Positions 1 to 9,681 of a stretch of DNA of 64,000 nt are shown piece after piece. Location: positions 17,718,501 to 17,782,500 of the forward strand of contig BSBM01000643.1 in NCBI GenBank assembly GCA_027924585.1, read 5' to 3'. The translations under genes and the position numbers were made by a program. Within the stretch, counting starts at the first letter, position 1; every line of letters begins with the position of its first letter. The notes under the pieces are model-generated. The model had not been told where the DNA came from, searched no databases, and saw nothing but the letters and a program-made list of their open reading frames with translations. Source of the stretch: Larix kaempferi. Taxonomy: Eukaryota > Streptophyta > Pinopsida > Pinales > Pinaceae.

Positions 1-3000
1 ATACGGGGGGAGGTTTAACTGCCTTGGGTGGGGGAACCGCAGTGTATGGTTGTGGGCCTCTGCCCCCAGTGGGTCTGACGAATGGAGGGGGATTCGTCGA
101 CGACGAAGGAGTCGTGATACCGGGAGGTGGTTGGGTAGAAGTAACAATGGGTTTCACCGGTTGTAGGATGACATTTGGTGTCGGTGGAGGAATAGGAGGC
201 GTAATATACCACACGGGTAATCCCAATGTTAACCCGGGGAGACTAAGGGTAGCCATAAGCGGGGCGCTTACTACACCCGAAGGAGGAAATAGAAAGGGGA
301 TTGTGTGGATAGGTGTAACACCGATGTGACTAGGGACCAATGGTGGTTTAGGGAACAAAGGTGGTTGATTACCGGGTGGTTGTGTATTCTGTGAAAGAGT
401 ACAGAGGTTCGCGACGTGGGTCTCCGGTGACAATGGTGGAATGGCCTGGAAAGTAGAGGTCATCGGCGCCTCGGAGTAAAGTCCAGGTCGTATTGAGGAA
501 ATGAATGAGGTAGTCGCACCACAAACAGGTTGTTCAACCATGGGGAGAACATTTTCAGGTGTGGCGGGGGCCTTGGGATCGTAATAGGTGAGCTGATCGA
601 CCTTGACCACGCGTCCCTCATGGGGGAACTGCATGGTGCGAAAAACGGATGAGGCAACTGCTTTCATGGCGTACATGTAACTGCGGCCAAGTAAAAGGTT
701 ATAATCGAGCTGGGCATTAATGACCTCAATGTCGATGAGCACGGTTTTCCCACCCAATTGGATGGGGACCTTGGGTAGTAGACCTTGAGGTTGAGCTGAC
801 TGGCCGTCGTAGGCCCGCAATGCAGTGGTGGATTGCTGGAGAGTAGGGGATCCCAACTTCTGCCAAACAAATGTGGACATGACGCATGTGGAGGCACCCT
901 CGTCGATGATACATCGATGGATGACAAGATTCCGAATAGAAACAGAAACTTGGTATGCTATGGTGGAAGGCAGACGTGGTTCGGACTGGTCCAGATCAAA
1001 GGTCATCAATTTCGAATCATTTGGGTCAATCGCCCCAATGGCGGAAAGTAAAGTCTTGCGCTGCGTAGGACAGTTTTTCAAGACTTCTAACGCAGACATG
1101 GCCGCGGGAGATTGAGCTAGGTCATCTACGATGTTGTAATTTGACGCAGCCCGTTCATTGGGGTTGTTGTTGATACGGCGGAGTGGGAAACGAGGTGCTT
1201 TAGATGCGCCATCGAGTGGAAGCGGTGGTATCCGTAACGTCTGATCGGTGGGATGAGCGTTAGTATCCTTATCGGTGGGGGGGGCTTCGGAGGTAGGGCC
1301 ATACTGGTTCCGACGGGTTTGGATATTGACGTCGGCAGTGGACATCATCAATAAGTGGTGGGTGCCTGAATCAAACATGGGTTGGTCAGGAGCTGCGTAA
1401 GTAATTTGTTGTGGTTGCACGTTGCCCTGTGGGGGGGCTAACGGCTGAGTGTTCACCACTCCTTGTGTTGGAAAAGGGTTTTGTAATACCAAAGGTTGTT
1501 GTGGAGGTGGTGGGGGGTTGGGTGGCGGCTGAGGAGCCGCCTGCCCTTGACGATGGGCGTCATTTGTCCATAGTTGTCGAGCTCGCTCCAGATGTGGGCA
1601 AGCGTGGGTATAGTGGCCATAGACACCGCAAATGGAACAAGGATGGTTTGTTCGTAAATTAGCATTTTTGGGTTGCTTAGGTGGTTGATCAGGATTCTGA
1701 TGAGCAGGCGCCGCGTTATTGTTTTGCGGAGGATGGGTAGGTTGTGGAGCTTGGTTGCGGTTTTGATTGTTTCCACGGTTGCGTCCTCTTCCGCGGTTTG
1801 GTTGCCCACCCTGGTTGCATTGGTTATTTTGGTATTGGGGCTGATGTTGTTGTGCGTACACATGCCCTTGAGCATTGGGGGGATTCTGAGGAGCCGCAGG
1901 TGCGGGAGCAGGTTGCGGTGGATAGTATGCAGGTGGAGCTGGAGGTGGTCCAGTTGCCTGTTGGGGTTGTTGGTACCCCTGAGCTGGTGGAGGTGTGAGG
2001 TTAGCTGGTGCAACCGGTTGTGGGTAATGCATGGGCTGTTGTGGGAACTGCATGGGGTTTTGTACCGTAGGTTGAGCATAGTATGTAGGAGGTACATATG
2101 CTGATGGCGCTTGGCCATAACAATGTTGTGGACAAGAGGGTCCATGAACGTGATGGGTCTGGTTTGTTGGAGCATAAGAAGTTGTCGCTCCGGAACTAGA
2201 TGTAGCCCTAGAAAGGTCTGGGGCGGGCATGGTGCTCACCATACTGAAAGGTTTTGCTTGCGGTGTAATTTGGCCAATAATGCCATCAGCGGCATGTGAT
2301 GCCCCCGGTGTGTCACCGCGTGCAGAGTCACCTCGTGGGGCATCAGGTATGATCGTGTATAGGTAACCTGACTGGGCATAGATAAGATCAAACTGTTGGG
2401 CCTTGAGCATGGCCTCCTCCTCAGACTGGGGTCTTTCAGATGCTACATCCTTCGCAATGAGAGGAAGGAGGGATTTAAGGAACCAGTCTAGGAAGATTCG
2501 GTCGTCTAATTTTATTTTGCATAGGCTTCGGCGCCGACGCCAATCATGAATATGGTCAGTGATATGCGTGGTCGTGTTCTGTCTGCAAGACAGTAGGATC
2601 TCGACGCCCGCATCGTAACGGACAGGTAACTGGAAGAATTGTAGGAAAGTCGAGGCAAGGGAGGTAAATGTGGCATGCGTCCCATGGGGCTGCTCGATAT
2701 ACCATTTGGCTGCGGAGCCAGTGAAGGTGCGTTGTAAAAGCCGTAGGCGGATTGAGTCATCCACTATGGAGTTGGAGGAACACCATAAATGGAAGGACAT
2801 GATGTGATTCTGGGGGTCTTCTCCTGCCTTACCCTCAAACTTAGGGATGTCAGAGGGAAGCTTAGTGGGCATATGGGGCCAAGCAGGATCATGTCTGATG
2901 GGGTCATTTGTGAGCCTAGCTAAATCTGGCAGGTTCAGACTTGCCATGTATGGTAGACTAGCAGATGTGGTGACCGGAACTGGGACATGCCTAGCCATTG

Positions 3001-3430
3001 AGGTATGGTGTAGGGGTCCAGTAGCGCCTAAAGGTATGTTAGGTATGGAGGGTATGTGCCCTCCAATATGTGTAGTCTGGTGTGGGCCAGCGCCTCCAAG
3101 TGCAACTTGGGTTACACTTGGGTTAGGTATCGCACTAGGGATTCCTGGGATAGCACTTCCAAGTGCAACATGGGTTGCACTTGGGTTGGGAATCGTACTA
3201 GGGATTCCTGAGATGGGGTTTGTGGAAACCAAAGGGGGTATGATGCCCATGTTGGGTATACCCATGACAGGTGGTGGCCCTGTGTTAGGCATTCCTAAAT
3301 GTGGAGTATTACCCATATTGGGCATACCCAGAGGGGTGGTTGTTGCCATGGATGGTACTATAGCAGAAGGGTCTGCAGATGTCTGACCTATGGTAGTTGT
3401 AAATAGTGGATCAAATGGTGTTCCAGACAT
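1..3430 (-). CDS. Tat-lineage Ty3/gypsy gag-protease polyprotein, 3' part beyond window (element H)
   Basis: Reading the minus strand from the ATG at 3430 gives 1143 codons with no stop, still open at base 1. In order I see a Pro/Met/Gly-rich N-terminus with repeated LGMPN- and IPGIPS-type motifs, then a gag core (PKFEGKAGEDPQNH, then WCSSNS, then GSAAKWYIEQP; 2840-2680). A Gln/Pro/Asn-rich tract follows, with an RGRGRNRG basic patch near 1790. Next come a CCHC zinc knuckle (CSICGVYGHYTHAC, 1639-1598), a second Pro-rich linker, and a retropepsin-like domain with IIDEGASTCVMS at 915-880 and LDYNLLLGRSYMYAM near 700. The DEGASTCVM form of the active site and the following SVFRTMQFPHEG block are, as I remember them, typical of Tat-lineage elements. 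Gag packages the RNA and protease cuts the polyprotein. Reverse transcriptase and integrase should lie left of base 1. The frame stays open upstream to a TAG at 3593-3595 but has no earlier ATG, so MSGTPFD is the chosen start. Confidence 0.9.
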   Translation of the reverse strand, partial: MSGTPFDPLFTTTIGQTSADPSAIVPSMATTTPLGMPNMGNTPHLGMPNTGPPPVMGIPNMGIIPPLVSTNPISGIPSTIPNPSATHVALGSAIPGIPSAIPNPSVTQVALGGAGPHQTTHIGGHIPSIPNIPLGATGPLHHTSMARHVPVPVTTSASLPYMASLNLPDLARLTNDPIRHDPAWPHMPTKLPSDIPKFEGKAGEDPQNHIMSFHLWCSSNSIVDDSIRLRLLQRTFTGSAAKWYIEQPHGTHATFTSLASTFLQFFQLPVRYDAGVEILLSCRQNTTTHITDHIHDWRRRRSLCKIKLDDRIFLDWFLKSLLPLIAKDVASERPQSEEEAMLKAQQFDLIYAQSGYLYTIIPDAPRGDSARGDTPGASHAADGIIGQITPQAKPFSMVSTMPAPDLSRATSSSGATTSYAPTNQTHHVHGPSCPQHCYGQAPSAYVPPTYYAQPTVQNPMQFPQQPMHYPQPVAPANLTPPPAQGYQQPQQATGPPPAPPAYYPPQPAPAPAAPQNPPNAQGHVYAQQHQPQYQNNQCNQGGQPNRGRGRNRGNNQNRNQAPQPTHPPQNNNAAPAHQNPDQPPKQPKNANLRTNHPCSICGVYGHYTHACPHLERARQLWTNDAHRQGQAAPQPPPNPPPPPQQPLVLQNPFPTQGVVNTQPLAPPQGNVQPQQITYAAPDQPMFDSGTHHLLMMSTADVNIQTRRNQYGPTSEAPPTDKDTNAHPTDQTLRIPPLPLDGASKAPRFPLRRINNNPNERAASNYNIVDDLAQSPAAMSALEVLKNCPTQRKTLLSAIGAIDPNDSKLMTFDLDQSEPRLPSTIAYQVSVSIRNLVIHRCIIDEGASTCVMSTFVWQKLGSPTLQQSTTALRAYDGQSAQPQGLLPKVPIQLGGKTVLIDIEVINAQLDYNLLLGRSYMYAMKAVASSVFRTMQFPHEGRVVKVDQLTYYDPKAPATPENVLPMVEQPVCGATTSFISSIRPGLYSEAPMTSTFQAIPPLSPETHVANLCTLSQNTQPPGNQPPLFPKPPLVPSHIGVTPIHTIPFLFPPSGVVSAPLMATLSLPGLTLGLPVWYITPPIPPPTPNVILQPVKPIVTSTQPPPGITTPSSSTNPPPFVRPTGGRGPQPYTAVPPPKAVKPPPV

Positions 3431-4013
3431 AATGGTGGTTGGTGGTAACTCTGTGGGGTTTTCGGATTCTACCTCCAAATCAAAGGTGAAGTGAGGTGTG
3501 TCAGAATCGGATGACTGTCTAATTGATTGACGATGTGTCGAATCAAGGGATAAGGCTCTGCGTTCGTGACGTGGAGAGCCAAGTGGACTAAACTATGGGA
3601 GTTCGCCCTGTAGACGACGAGAGCGTCTAAAATTCTCAATGGTGAGAATATGTGTTTGTGTAAAAATTTGTTTAAGTATCAGGTGGTGATATATATAAAA
3701 GACTCAAAACCCTAATGCAACCAAGGGTGCAAGAAGGGGAGTGAAAAAAGAAGGCTCTCAGGCCAAAAAATCAATCCTCAAAAAAGGCACTTATTCTAGC
3801 AGCTGTGCTACAATAAGTGGAGGAATGCAACAACTGGTCAGAATACCAACATGCAAGCGGCTCCTAGAAAAAATAGGTGTAACTAGACCACAGGTAGGTT
3901 GAAATCATGCAAACACCTAATCTAAAAGTATTGTGACTCAAACAGACGATATCCTCTGCAAGGTGATGAAATCCAAGTCAGACAATATGAATGTTGAGAC
4001 AACGGCTAGATAT

Positions 4014-4029
4014 CCCCCTACCGGGAGGG
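4014..4029 (-). promoter_or_regulatory. Conserved hairpin in leader of H
   Basis: On the minus strand this reads CCCTCC-CGGT-AGGGGG, a short stem with a CGGT loop. Element G has CCCTCT-CGGT-AGAGGG at the same place (18608-18623). Most of the stem is kept, with one T-A pair changed to a T-G wobble and the innermost pair lost in H. A transcribed structure is inferred, not shown. Confidence 0.4.
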
Positions 4030-4954
4030 ACACCGGGTAATCAATCCTAAAGACAGGCTACTAGGATACTCCGTTCATGACGCGTCGAGAAAAGGTAAAT
4101 CTGCCGTTTGGTCCTTTGATCGCAATATCCCAATACAGGGATATCCCGAGAACTGCGAATGGTAGCCCTTCGGTTACTGAATGGATTTCGGTATTCCACT
4201 CAGGCTTCCGGAACCATCCTCGCGACTTCAACCCTCCTAAGGGAGAGGCCTTCCCACAAACCGGTTGTGACCGCGCCAAAAAGTACTAAGAGATTTTAGC
4301 TCCCTAATTGGACAACTTCTATGTCTCAGATGTAAGAACTGAGGGGTGTTATTGGAACACCTATCCCCCCAATACTACCTAGCTACAAGAATTCTTTTAG
4401 TGTTCCCCAAGTGGGGTTAAAAGTGTGTTCAAATTAGGGTACGTTTTAAGGCTTAGTTCAATTAAGTGATCGTGTGAGTGCACGTGAGGTGTTGTAAACT
4501 GAACTTGAAAAAATTAAATGCTTTACAGGAAATTTTCAAAAAATAAAGGATTTTTCGAAAATAAAAAGCAAATATTTATGACTTTTTTCACTAAAAGGAA
4601 TTTAAATGCTTTTCAAAAAATAACTCAAAAAATAAAGGATTTCTTGGATTTATGAAAGCAAATAATAGACTTCTTTTTAAAAGAAATAAATGGATTTCTT
4701 TGTTTCAAAAAATTGCTAAGGGCAAGATTTTAAAGAAGTAAACAAGAAAAAATTTGAATCTAGATGAAAATGCAAAATGAGTCTTTCTTTCACTTTCTTG
4801 AAAATTTTTAAAAAGATTTCTAGATATGCACTTTTAAATAGTAAAAATTTTTTCAAAGCTGTAAAATATGCAGAATTTAATACTGTAAAAAATGTGCTAT
4901 GGGCAGAAAGTACAGTAAAAAAAATTTTTCAAGATCGGGATGGCCGAATGAAAA

Positions 4955-5290
4955 ATTCAGCCGCGCGGGTTTTGGACGCACAGCCGCGATGGGCCGCGCG
5001 GGTTTTGGGCGCACAGTCGCGATGGACCGCGCGGGTTTTGGGCGCACAGTCGCGATGGACCGCGCGGGTTTTAGGCGCACAGTCGTGATGGACCGCGCGG
5101 GTTTTAGCCGCACAGTCGCGATGGGCAGCGCAGAAATCGGCCGCGAAGCCGCGGTGCACAGCGCGGAAAAACGCAGAAAAGTCACGATGGACCGCGCGAC
5201 TGTCTGGAAAAAGGCCGTGATGGACCGTGCGGAAAAACGCAGAAAAGTCGCGATGGACCGCGCGACTGTCTGGCAAAAAACCGCGAGGCG
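4955..5290. repeat. GC-rich 33-bp tandem repeat in leader of H
   Basis: At least four consecutive units of 33 bp run from about 4985 to 5115. Each contains a 'cgcgatggaccgcgcgggtt' core followed by 'ttgggcgcacagt' or a close variant. More degenerate units continue to about 5290, including two related 'gaaaaacgcagaaaagtc' blocks. Because 33 is a multiple of three, both strands give long repetitive frames, such as GRTVAMDRAGF on plus and RSIATVRPKPA on minus. These are most likely not proteins. The block is strikingly GC- and CpG-rich beside AT-rich flanks. Confidence 0.85.
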
Positions 5291-5462
5291 GAAGCCGTGC
5301 ACGGAAACCGAGAAACGAACCCGAAAATTGAAAATTTTGGGCTGTTTATGGGGCCAAATCTCAGAGCAGCAATGGATCTGCTGTCTAAGATGGCAGATCT
5401 ATGGATCTAAAGGTTAAAAACTAATAAACAACTAAGATTAAAGGCAAAACTAGAGATCTATA

Positions 5463-5486
5463 GTTCAAACCCCAGCGGAGTCGCCA
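5463..5486 (-). other. Primer binding site of element H
   Basis: The minus strand reads TGGCGACTCCGCTGGGG followed by TTTGAAC, starting five bases inside the LTR edge. It complements a tRNA 3' end of the form CGGAGTCGCCA, which I believe is a plant tRNA-Arg type, not the initiator tRNA-Met. It fixes the element as minus strand and places the LTR to the right. Confidence 0.75.
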
Positions 5487-5491
5487 AAAAC

Positions 5492-6125
5492 TGTTGGCCC
5501 GGTTTTGCAACCAGGCTTAGTGCTATGGGCACCTGCTAACTAGTAGCAGCAGTTTCAATAGAAATAAAAACAATAAACTAAATAAACAAGATTATTCATG
5601 GATCTAAGCAAAGATATTAAGCAAATAACAAAAATAATTTAAAATCAAGAACAAGAACATGTAGAATAATGAATTTGTATTGAAAGAATGGTGCAAGCAA
5701 GTGCTTGCGGAATCAATACCTCTAATGGGGAGATTTCAGCAGCATAAGGATGAGATAATGGATGGATGTGAAATGAGGAGCCCCTACCACCTTTTTATAG
5801 GTTTTGGTGGTGGGAAATACCATTTGTGGTTTTGTGGAAACCAAATGGTATTGACCAACATGGTTTAGGTACTTTTCCCTCCTTTTTCCTTTTTTGAATA
5901 AAAATAATATTTTAATTCCCTTTTTAATATTTTGGGGAATTTGGACCCTTTTTGAGGGTTTTTTATGATTTTCTTGGAAAAATAATCTTTTTTAATGGAA
6001 AAAGGGGTGTACTAAGGTCTTTTGGTGACCTTTTGTTGGTTTCGGAGGCTCAGATGGTGAAAAAGTGGACAAATGGGTCATGTGAATAGGGAAATGAGCT
6101 AGTGAGCACTTTTTGGGTGTTAACA
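5492..6125 (-). mobile_element. 5' LTR of Tat-lineage element H
   Basis: The 634-bp interval starts TGTTGGCCCGG and ends GTGTTAACA in plus orientation. It therefore has TGTT/AACA inverted ends and abuts the primer binding site. On the minus strand a TATA box (CCTATAAAAAGG) lies at about 5788-5800, roughly 325 bp into the LTR, as expected for a U3/R boundary. The partner LTR lies outside the window, so length and target duplication cannot be confirmed. Confidence 0.65.
5788..5800 (-). promoter_or_regulatory. TATA box of H LTR
   Basis: Minus-strand CCTATAAAAAGG is a close match to a plant TATA element and sits mid-LTR in the transcriptional direction of gag. Confidence 0.55.
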
Positions 6126-6884
6126 AAACCTTATCCTAGGATGCACCTTATGTGGTGGAATTCATACCAATGGATTCATCAATGAATCATTTATCTATTG
6201 GCATATAAATTACAAGTTTTTGAGTTCATATGTTAATTCTTTTTTTATTTTATTTTCAAAATTACACTTAAAAACCATGTCCACAACTTCAAATCAATGC
6301 AAAGAAAAATCAACAACATAAAAATCACACAACCAAAAAATTTGGGTGCTCGCATGAAGATCATACCCAGATGCGTTGCAATGGGAGTGTGGGAGCGCAA
6401 AAAAAAAACAAAGCGCGTGCACGCAATGGTTTGGTAAAGTCCCGAACCACCAGTTAGGCAGCCACGTAGGTATTAAAAGTGCACGCGTACTAGTAGCGTG
6501 TGTGCATTTAACGTGCATGCAATTTTAGTGCATGCTCCTTAAGAGCATGCACACACGTTGCTCTGTATATTAAAATTGGGCTGAGGCCCATTTCTAACCC
6601 ATCTTTACCTGATTCTTTCAGTGGCTGACTGTCCAAAAATGCTATACGACTGCGCGCGTGCATAATTTCCACCACCAAGATCCCCCAATAATCATCCAGG
6701 TAAGATTTTGATCCACTGTTTACAATTTTTGTTTGTATTTTCAATAATTTAAAAAATACATTATAAAAAATCCAAAAAAATCAACCAATATTGTAACAAA
6801 TTCATTTTTTTAATTGCAATTAATCTCTTATCCATCACAATAGCAGAAAACCAAGAGCCAAACCCCCGAATAAACAACCCATCC
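6126..6884. other. Spacer, nothing recognised
   Basis: AT-rich DNA with a patch of alternating purine/pyrimidine GCGTGC-type motifs (about 6360-6660). Small open frames on the minus strand look random. I see no gene. Confidence 0.4.
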
Positions 6885-7283
6885 ATGCAAAACCCTGAAG
6901 TAAACATTCACCCCAAGGAGAACCCAAGCACAGAAGCCCAAAAAAACCCAAATTCACACAAATTAAGAACCTTGGTTCAAGAGCTTAGAACCACTAGGGA
7001 ACCATCAAGACTCTCCTTAGCCACATCCCTTAACAACATCATTGCCTCAGTTGACAATGCTCATGGTCAATTGGCGAGCACAACTGAGTATAGGGATAGC
7101 ATGAGAGCATATTATTCCACTGGCCTCAGTAGAGACCAAAACAAAGACCTGAACATCTCAAAACAAACTCTAGTTAGTTATTTCATTGACCCCAGGACCT
7201 ACCTACTCCCTGATACACACAAAAGGTGCCTTTGCATGTATTGGTGCACATATGAGCCATGGAGACAAAACTGGATGAGTTGA
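6885..7283 (+). CDS. Unrecognised short open frame
   Basis: An ATG-initiated frame of 132 codons gives a hydrophilic protein (MQNPEVNIHPKENPSTEAQK onward) with a more ordered second half, SVDNAHGQLASTTEYRDSMR. There is no signal peptide, membrane segment or motif I recognise. It could be one exon of a decayed gene or a chance frame; composition looks somewhat more protein-like than the shadows around it. A second frame (7297-7500) follows without obvious relation. No neighbour suggests a function. Confidence 0.25.
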   Translation: MQNPEVNIHPKENPSTEAQKNPNSHKLRTLVQELRTTREPSRLSLATSLNNIIASVDNAHGQLASTTEYRDSMRAYYSTGLSRDQNKDLNISKQTLVSYFIDPRTYLLPDTHKRCLCMYWCTYEPWRQNWMS

Positions 7284-8547
7284 TGGTTTATGGTTTTTGA
7301 CAAACCTCCTTTCAACAATAGGGAGGTTCCGATTTATTTTCTTCAAACTATATGTGGCGTTCAAGTTGGGTCTACGTGTCAACTACTTTGACATTAGTGA
7401 GTTTCAGGGGGTTGGTCTTGGATCTTCCCAGGATCGACCCACGGTCAAGTGTAACCCAATGAGAGGGCCACCTGCACCTAGGCGTACACCTATAGCCTAA
7501 TAGTTCTATAAAAAAGTTTATTATTATATATACTATACAAGCTTTTGAGCATGCAATTTTCCCTTAAAATCATAATTATAGATAAGTACAATGACTATCA
7601 CTGAGACGGGTTTGATTTGTTTTCAAGTTTAGTTAATGAGATGACATGACGGAGAAATAAAAAATAACGAAGATCAATTCAATCTTTTCATAGTTATTTT
7701 ATGTGGACTTCGCATGTGTGTGATGTGGTTCTACAAGCTTCTATCTCATCAAACTCATGGAGACATGTAGGTAATACTCATTTTTCTATTTTAGCTAGCA
7801 CGCTTAACATTACTGCTAGTGAGATTTATTTAGAAGTATCTTAGCTAAGGACTACTCACACATTAGTTAATTATAGGATCAAATTATAATTTAGAAGTCT
7901 CTTAGTTAAGGACTTCTCACACATAGATCATCTTAGGGTTTTTTATTATAAGTATTTTTTTTTAATGTTACTAGGTATTGAGAACAAATACATAGATCAT
8001 CCTACGGTTATCCTAAGGTTTCCTTAATTCCAAGATGATGTTTTTCACCAATGTAACTAGGTAGGGAGAAAAAATACACAATGGATCGTTGGAGGATAGA
8101 CCAACGCATATGGACTGCTTGTATTTTGTAAGGCCCAAGTGGTGTTATCGTTTGTGAGTAATAGGTATGGCTCTTCCTTTGTCAAATCATTTCCATCCAT
8201 TCATTTTTTATCATGAGAAATAAAATACCACATTGATACTGTCAATTGTAATAAAATGGGACTATTTACTACAAATAAATATCTTTTTTCCAAGATAAGT
8301 TGATTCTCCATCTTTTCTTTTCCATATTTTTCACCTTCTTCCATACACACTTGGGGATGATTGCAAGAAAAATTAAGAAACAAGGATAGCATCCACCACA
8401 CTTTTGATCAAAACTAACTAATCACTCATAGACAACCATTTGAAACACCATCCAAATATCATTTCTTTAATCAAAACCTACTTTCAAAAATGAAAGAACA
8501 AAATTGCTTTAAAACTTTAAGCCTTTCATCTCCTTAGTACAAAATGA

Positions 8548-8780
8548 GAGATTAGTGACTACGTGACTAAAAAAATTAGTCACCACAGTTTTTTCAAGTG
8601 AAATACTACCAAATTTGAGAAATTTTAGGTGACTCAACTAAAAGTGACTAATGTAAATGACTAATTTAGCTACGGGTTAAAAAATATGACTAGATAATAA
8701 GTGGCACATTTAAAAATGACTAACATAAATAACTAATTTAATCTAGGAATAAAAATATGACTACCTAACAACTACAAGAA
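8548..8780. repeat. Cluster of GTGACTAA-type motifs, possible DNA-transposon end
   Basis: The interval holds many copies of 'gtgacta' or 'atgacta' in both orientations (for example ttagtcacc, agtgactaat, atgactaacat), ending near 'aactacaagaa'. Dense short subterminal motifs next to an ACTACAAGAA-like end resemble CACTA-type transposons or derived MITEs. No transposase and no matching second end are visible, so the assignment is weak. Confidence 0.25.
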
Positions 8781-8870
8781 TATGAATTAGGCGTTTATAT
8801 TAATCATTTTTAATTGTGTCATTCGACAATGGAAAATGGCAATTTTGAGAATGATCTTTTACAATTTACA

Positions 8871-8945
8871 AAATTTTAACACTGCAGATGGATTTTGAGA
8901 CCCCTTTGCAATGGGTCTCTCAATCCATCTACAGTGTTAAAATTT
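8871..8945. repeat. 33-bp inverted repeat with 9-base loop
   Basis: Arms at 8871-8903 and 8913-8945 match at about 30 of 33 positions and flank a 9-base loop. Each arm contains AACACTG followed by an AGATGGATT core, with GAGACCC at the loop side. It would form a strong RNA or DNA hairpin. It may be a foldback MITE or a small-RNA precursor. Confidence 0.7.
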
Positions 8946-9528
8946 AGTAATAATCCAAAAATCCATCTGAATCAAGAAAGGTTTGGGGCCTTCACCAAAA
9001 AAAATCATGGCATTGTTTTTCCATCCAGCATCTTAGGATGTTTTTTTTTTCTTTTATGACCATACGTAGGTTAGAGTACTAAAAATCGTTGTTTAAAATG
9101 CAATGACATTTGACCCATGGTAATCAAACGAAAAAAATGTAGTCATTCTCTACACCTATTTCAACCTTAGTTTTGGATGATGAACCATGATAAAATTAGA
9201 TCCATGTTTTGATGGAATAAGAGGATTTAACTACATCTAACTATATGGAGTAGCAAAAAAATTATGGACATGAAGCCAACATCTTTGTGCATTTTCACAA
9301 TAAGACTAGATGGATGCCTTCACATTTCTTGTTGAAGGTGGGATATTACCTCATGTTCATATTTGCCTTCACCTTCAAAATATTTATAAGAAAACGAGTC
9401 ATCATATAAGAGAACAAGCCAACCATAATTTCTTAATGAGTTGGAATTCAAGAACCAATAGAATTTCAATAAATTGAGTCAACCATAATGGTTGACTTGA
9501 GATATTTGTCATAAAAGAAACTATTTTT

Positions 9529-9681
9529 TTTGTTCGTATTTTCAACATATCTCCCTGTGGTTTTACTCAAATTTCGAGCAGTTTCACTCGTTGAATGAGG
9601 AGTTTAATTCCGCATCCAACGAGTGCTCCCACTTGAAATTTGAGTAAAAACATAGAGAGATATGTTGAAAATACAAACAAA
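9529..9681. repeat. 65-bp inverted repeat (foldback or MITE-like hairpin)
   Basis: Arms 9529-9593 and 9617-9681 are complementary at about 55 of 65 positions. The outer 47 bases match at about 43, and the loop is 23 bases. Outer arms begin TTTGTT[CT]GTATTTTCAAC, and T/A-rich runs extend the similarity outward on both sides. Several mismatches are transitions that still allow G-U pairing if transcribed. No coding capacity. Confidence 0.75.

Larger units (their letters stand above)
3431..5462 (-). other. 5' leader (untranslated) of element H
   Basis: About 2 kb lies between the primer binding site and the gag ATG. No frame has recognisable coding content. On the minus strand, roughly 4460-3900 aligns by eye with 18180-18760 of element G on the plus strand. 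Shared landmarks are the 'accccacttgggga' box, the 'agctaggtag' box, 'cctctccc-taggagg', 'catgaacgg-gta-cctag', and 'atttcatcacc' followed by 'gatat'. A GC-rich minisatellite sits next to the primer site (4955-5290), and 4500-4900 is AT-rich. Conservation of a non-coding leader between two elements with different LTRs suggests a role in packaging, dimerisation or translation, which is inference. Confidence 0.7.

Noticed and set aside
1453-2175. 240-codon minus-strand frame rich in His, Leu, Thr and Asn
   Set aside because: It overlaps the true gag frame in another register; the real frame shows the zinc knuckle and gag motifs, so this is a shadow.
2847-3386. 179-codon plus-strand Gly/Pro-rich frame
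   Set aside because: Antisense shadow of the repetitive gag N-terminus of element H.
4877-5417. Long repetitive frames on both strands over the GC-rich array
   Set aside because: Produced by the 33-bp period, with no start context or domain; treated as minisatellite.
6294-6744. Two minus-strand frames in the spacer right of the H LTR
   Set aside because: Low-complexity, Cys/His-rich translations of GCATGC-type repeats, with no family resemblance.
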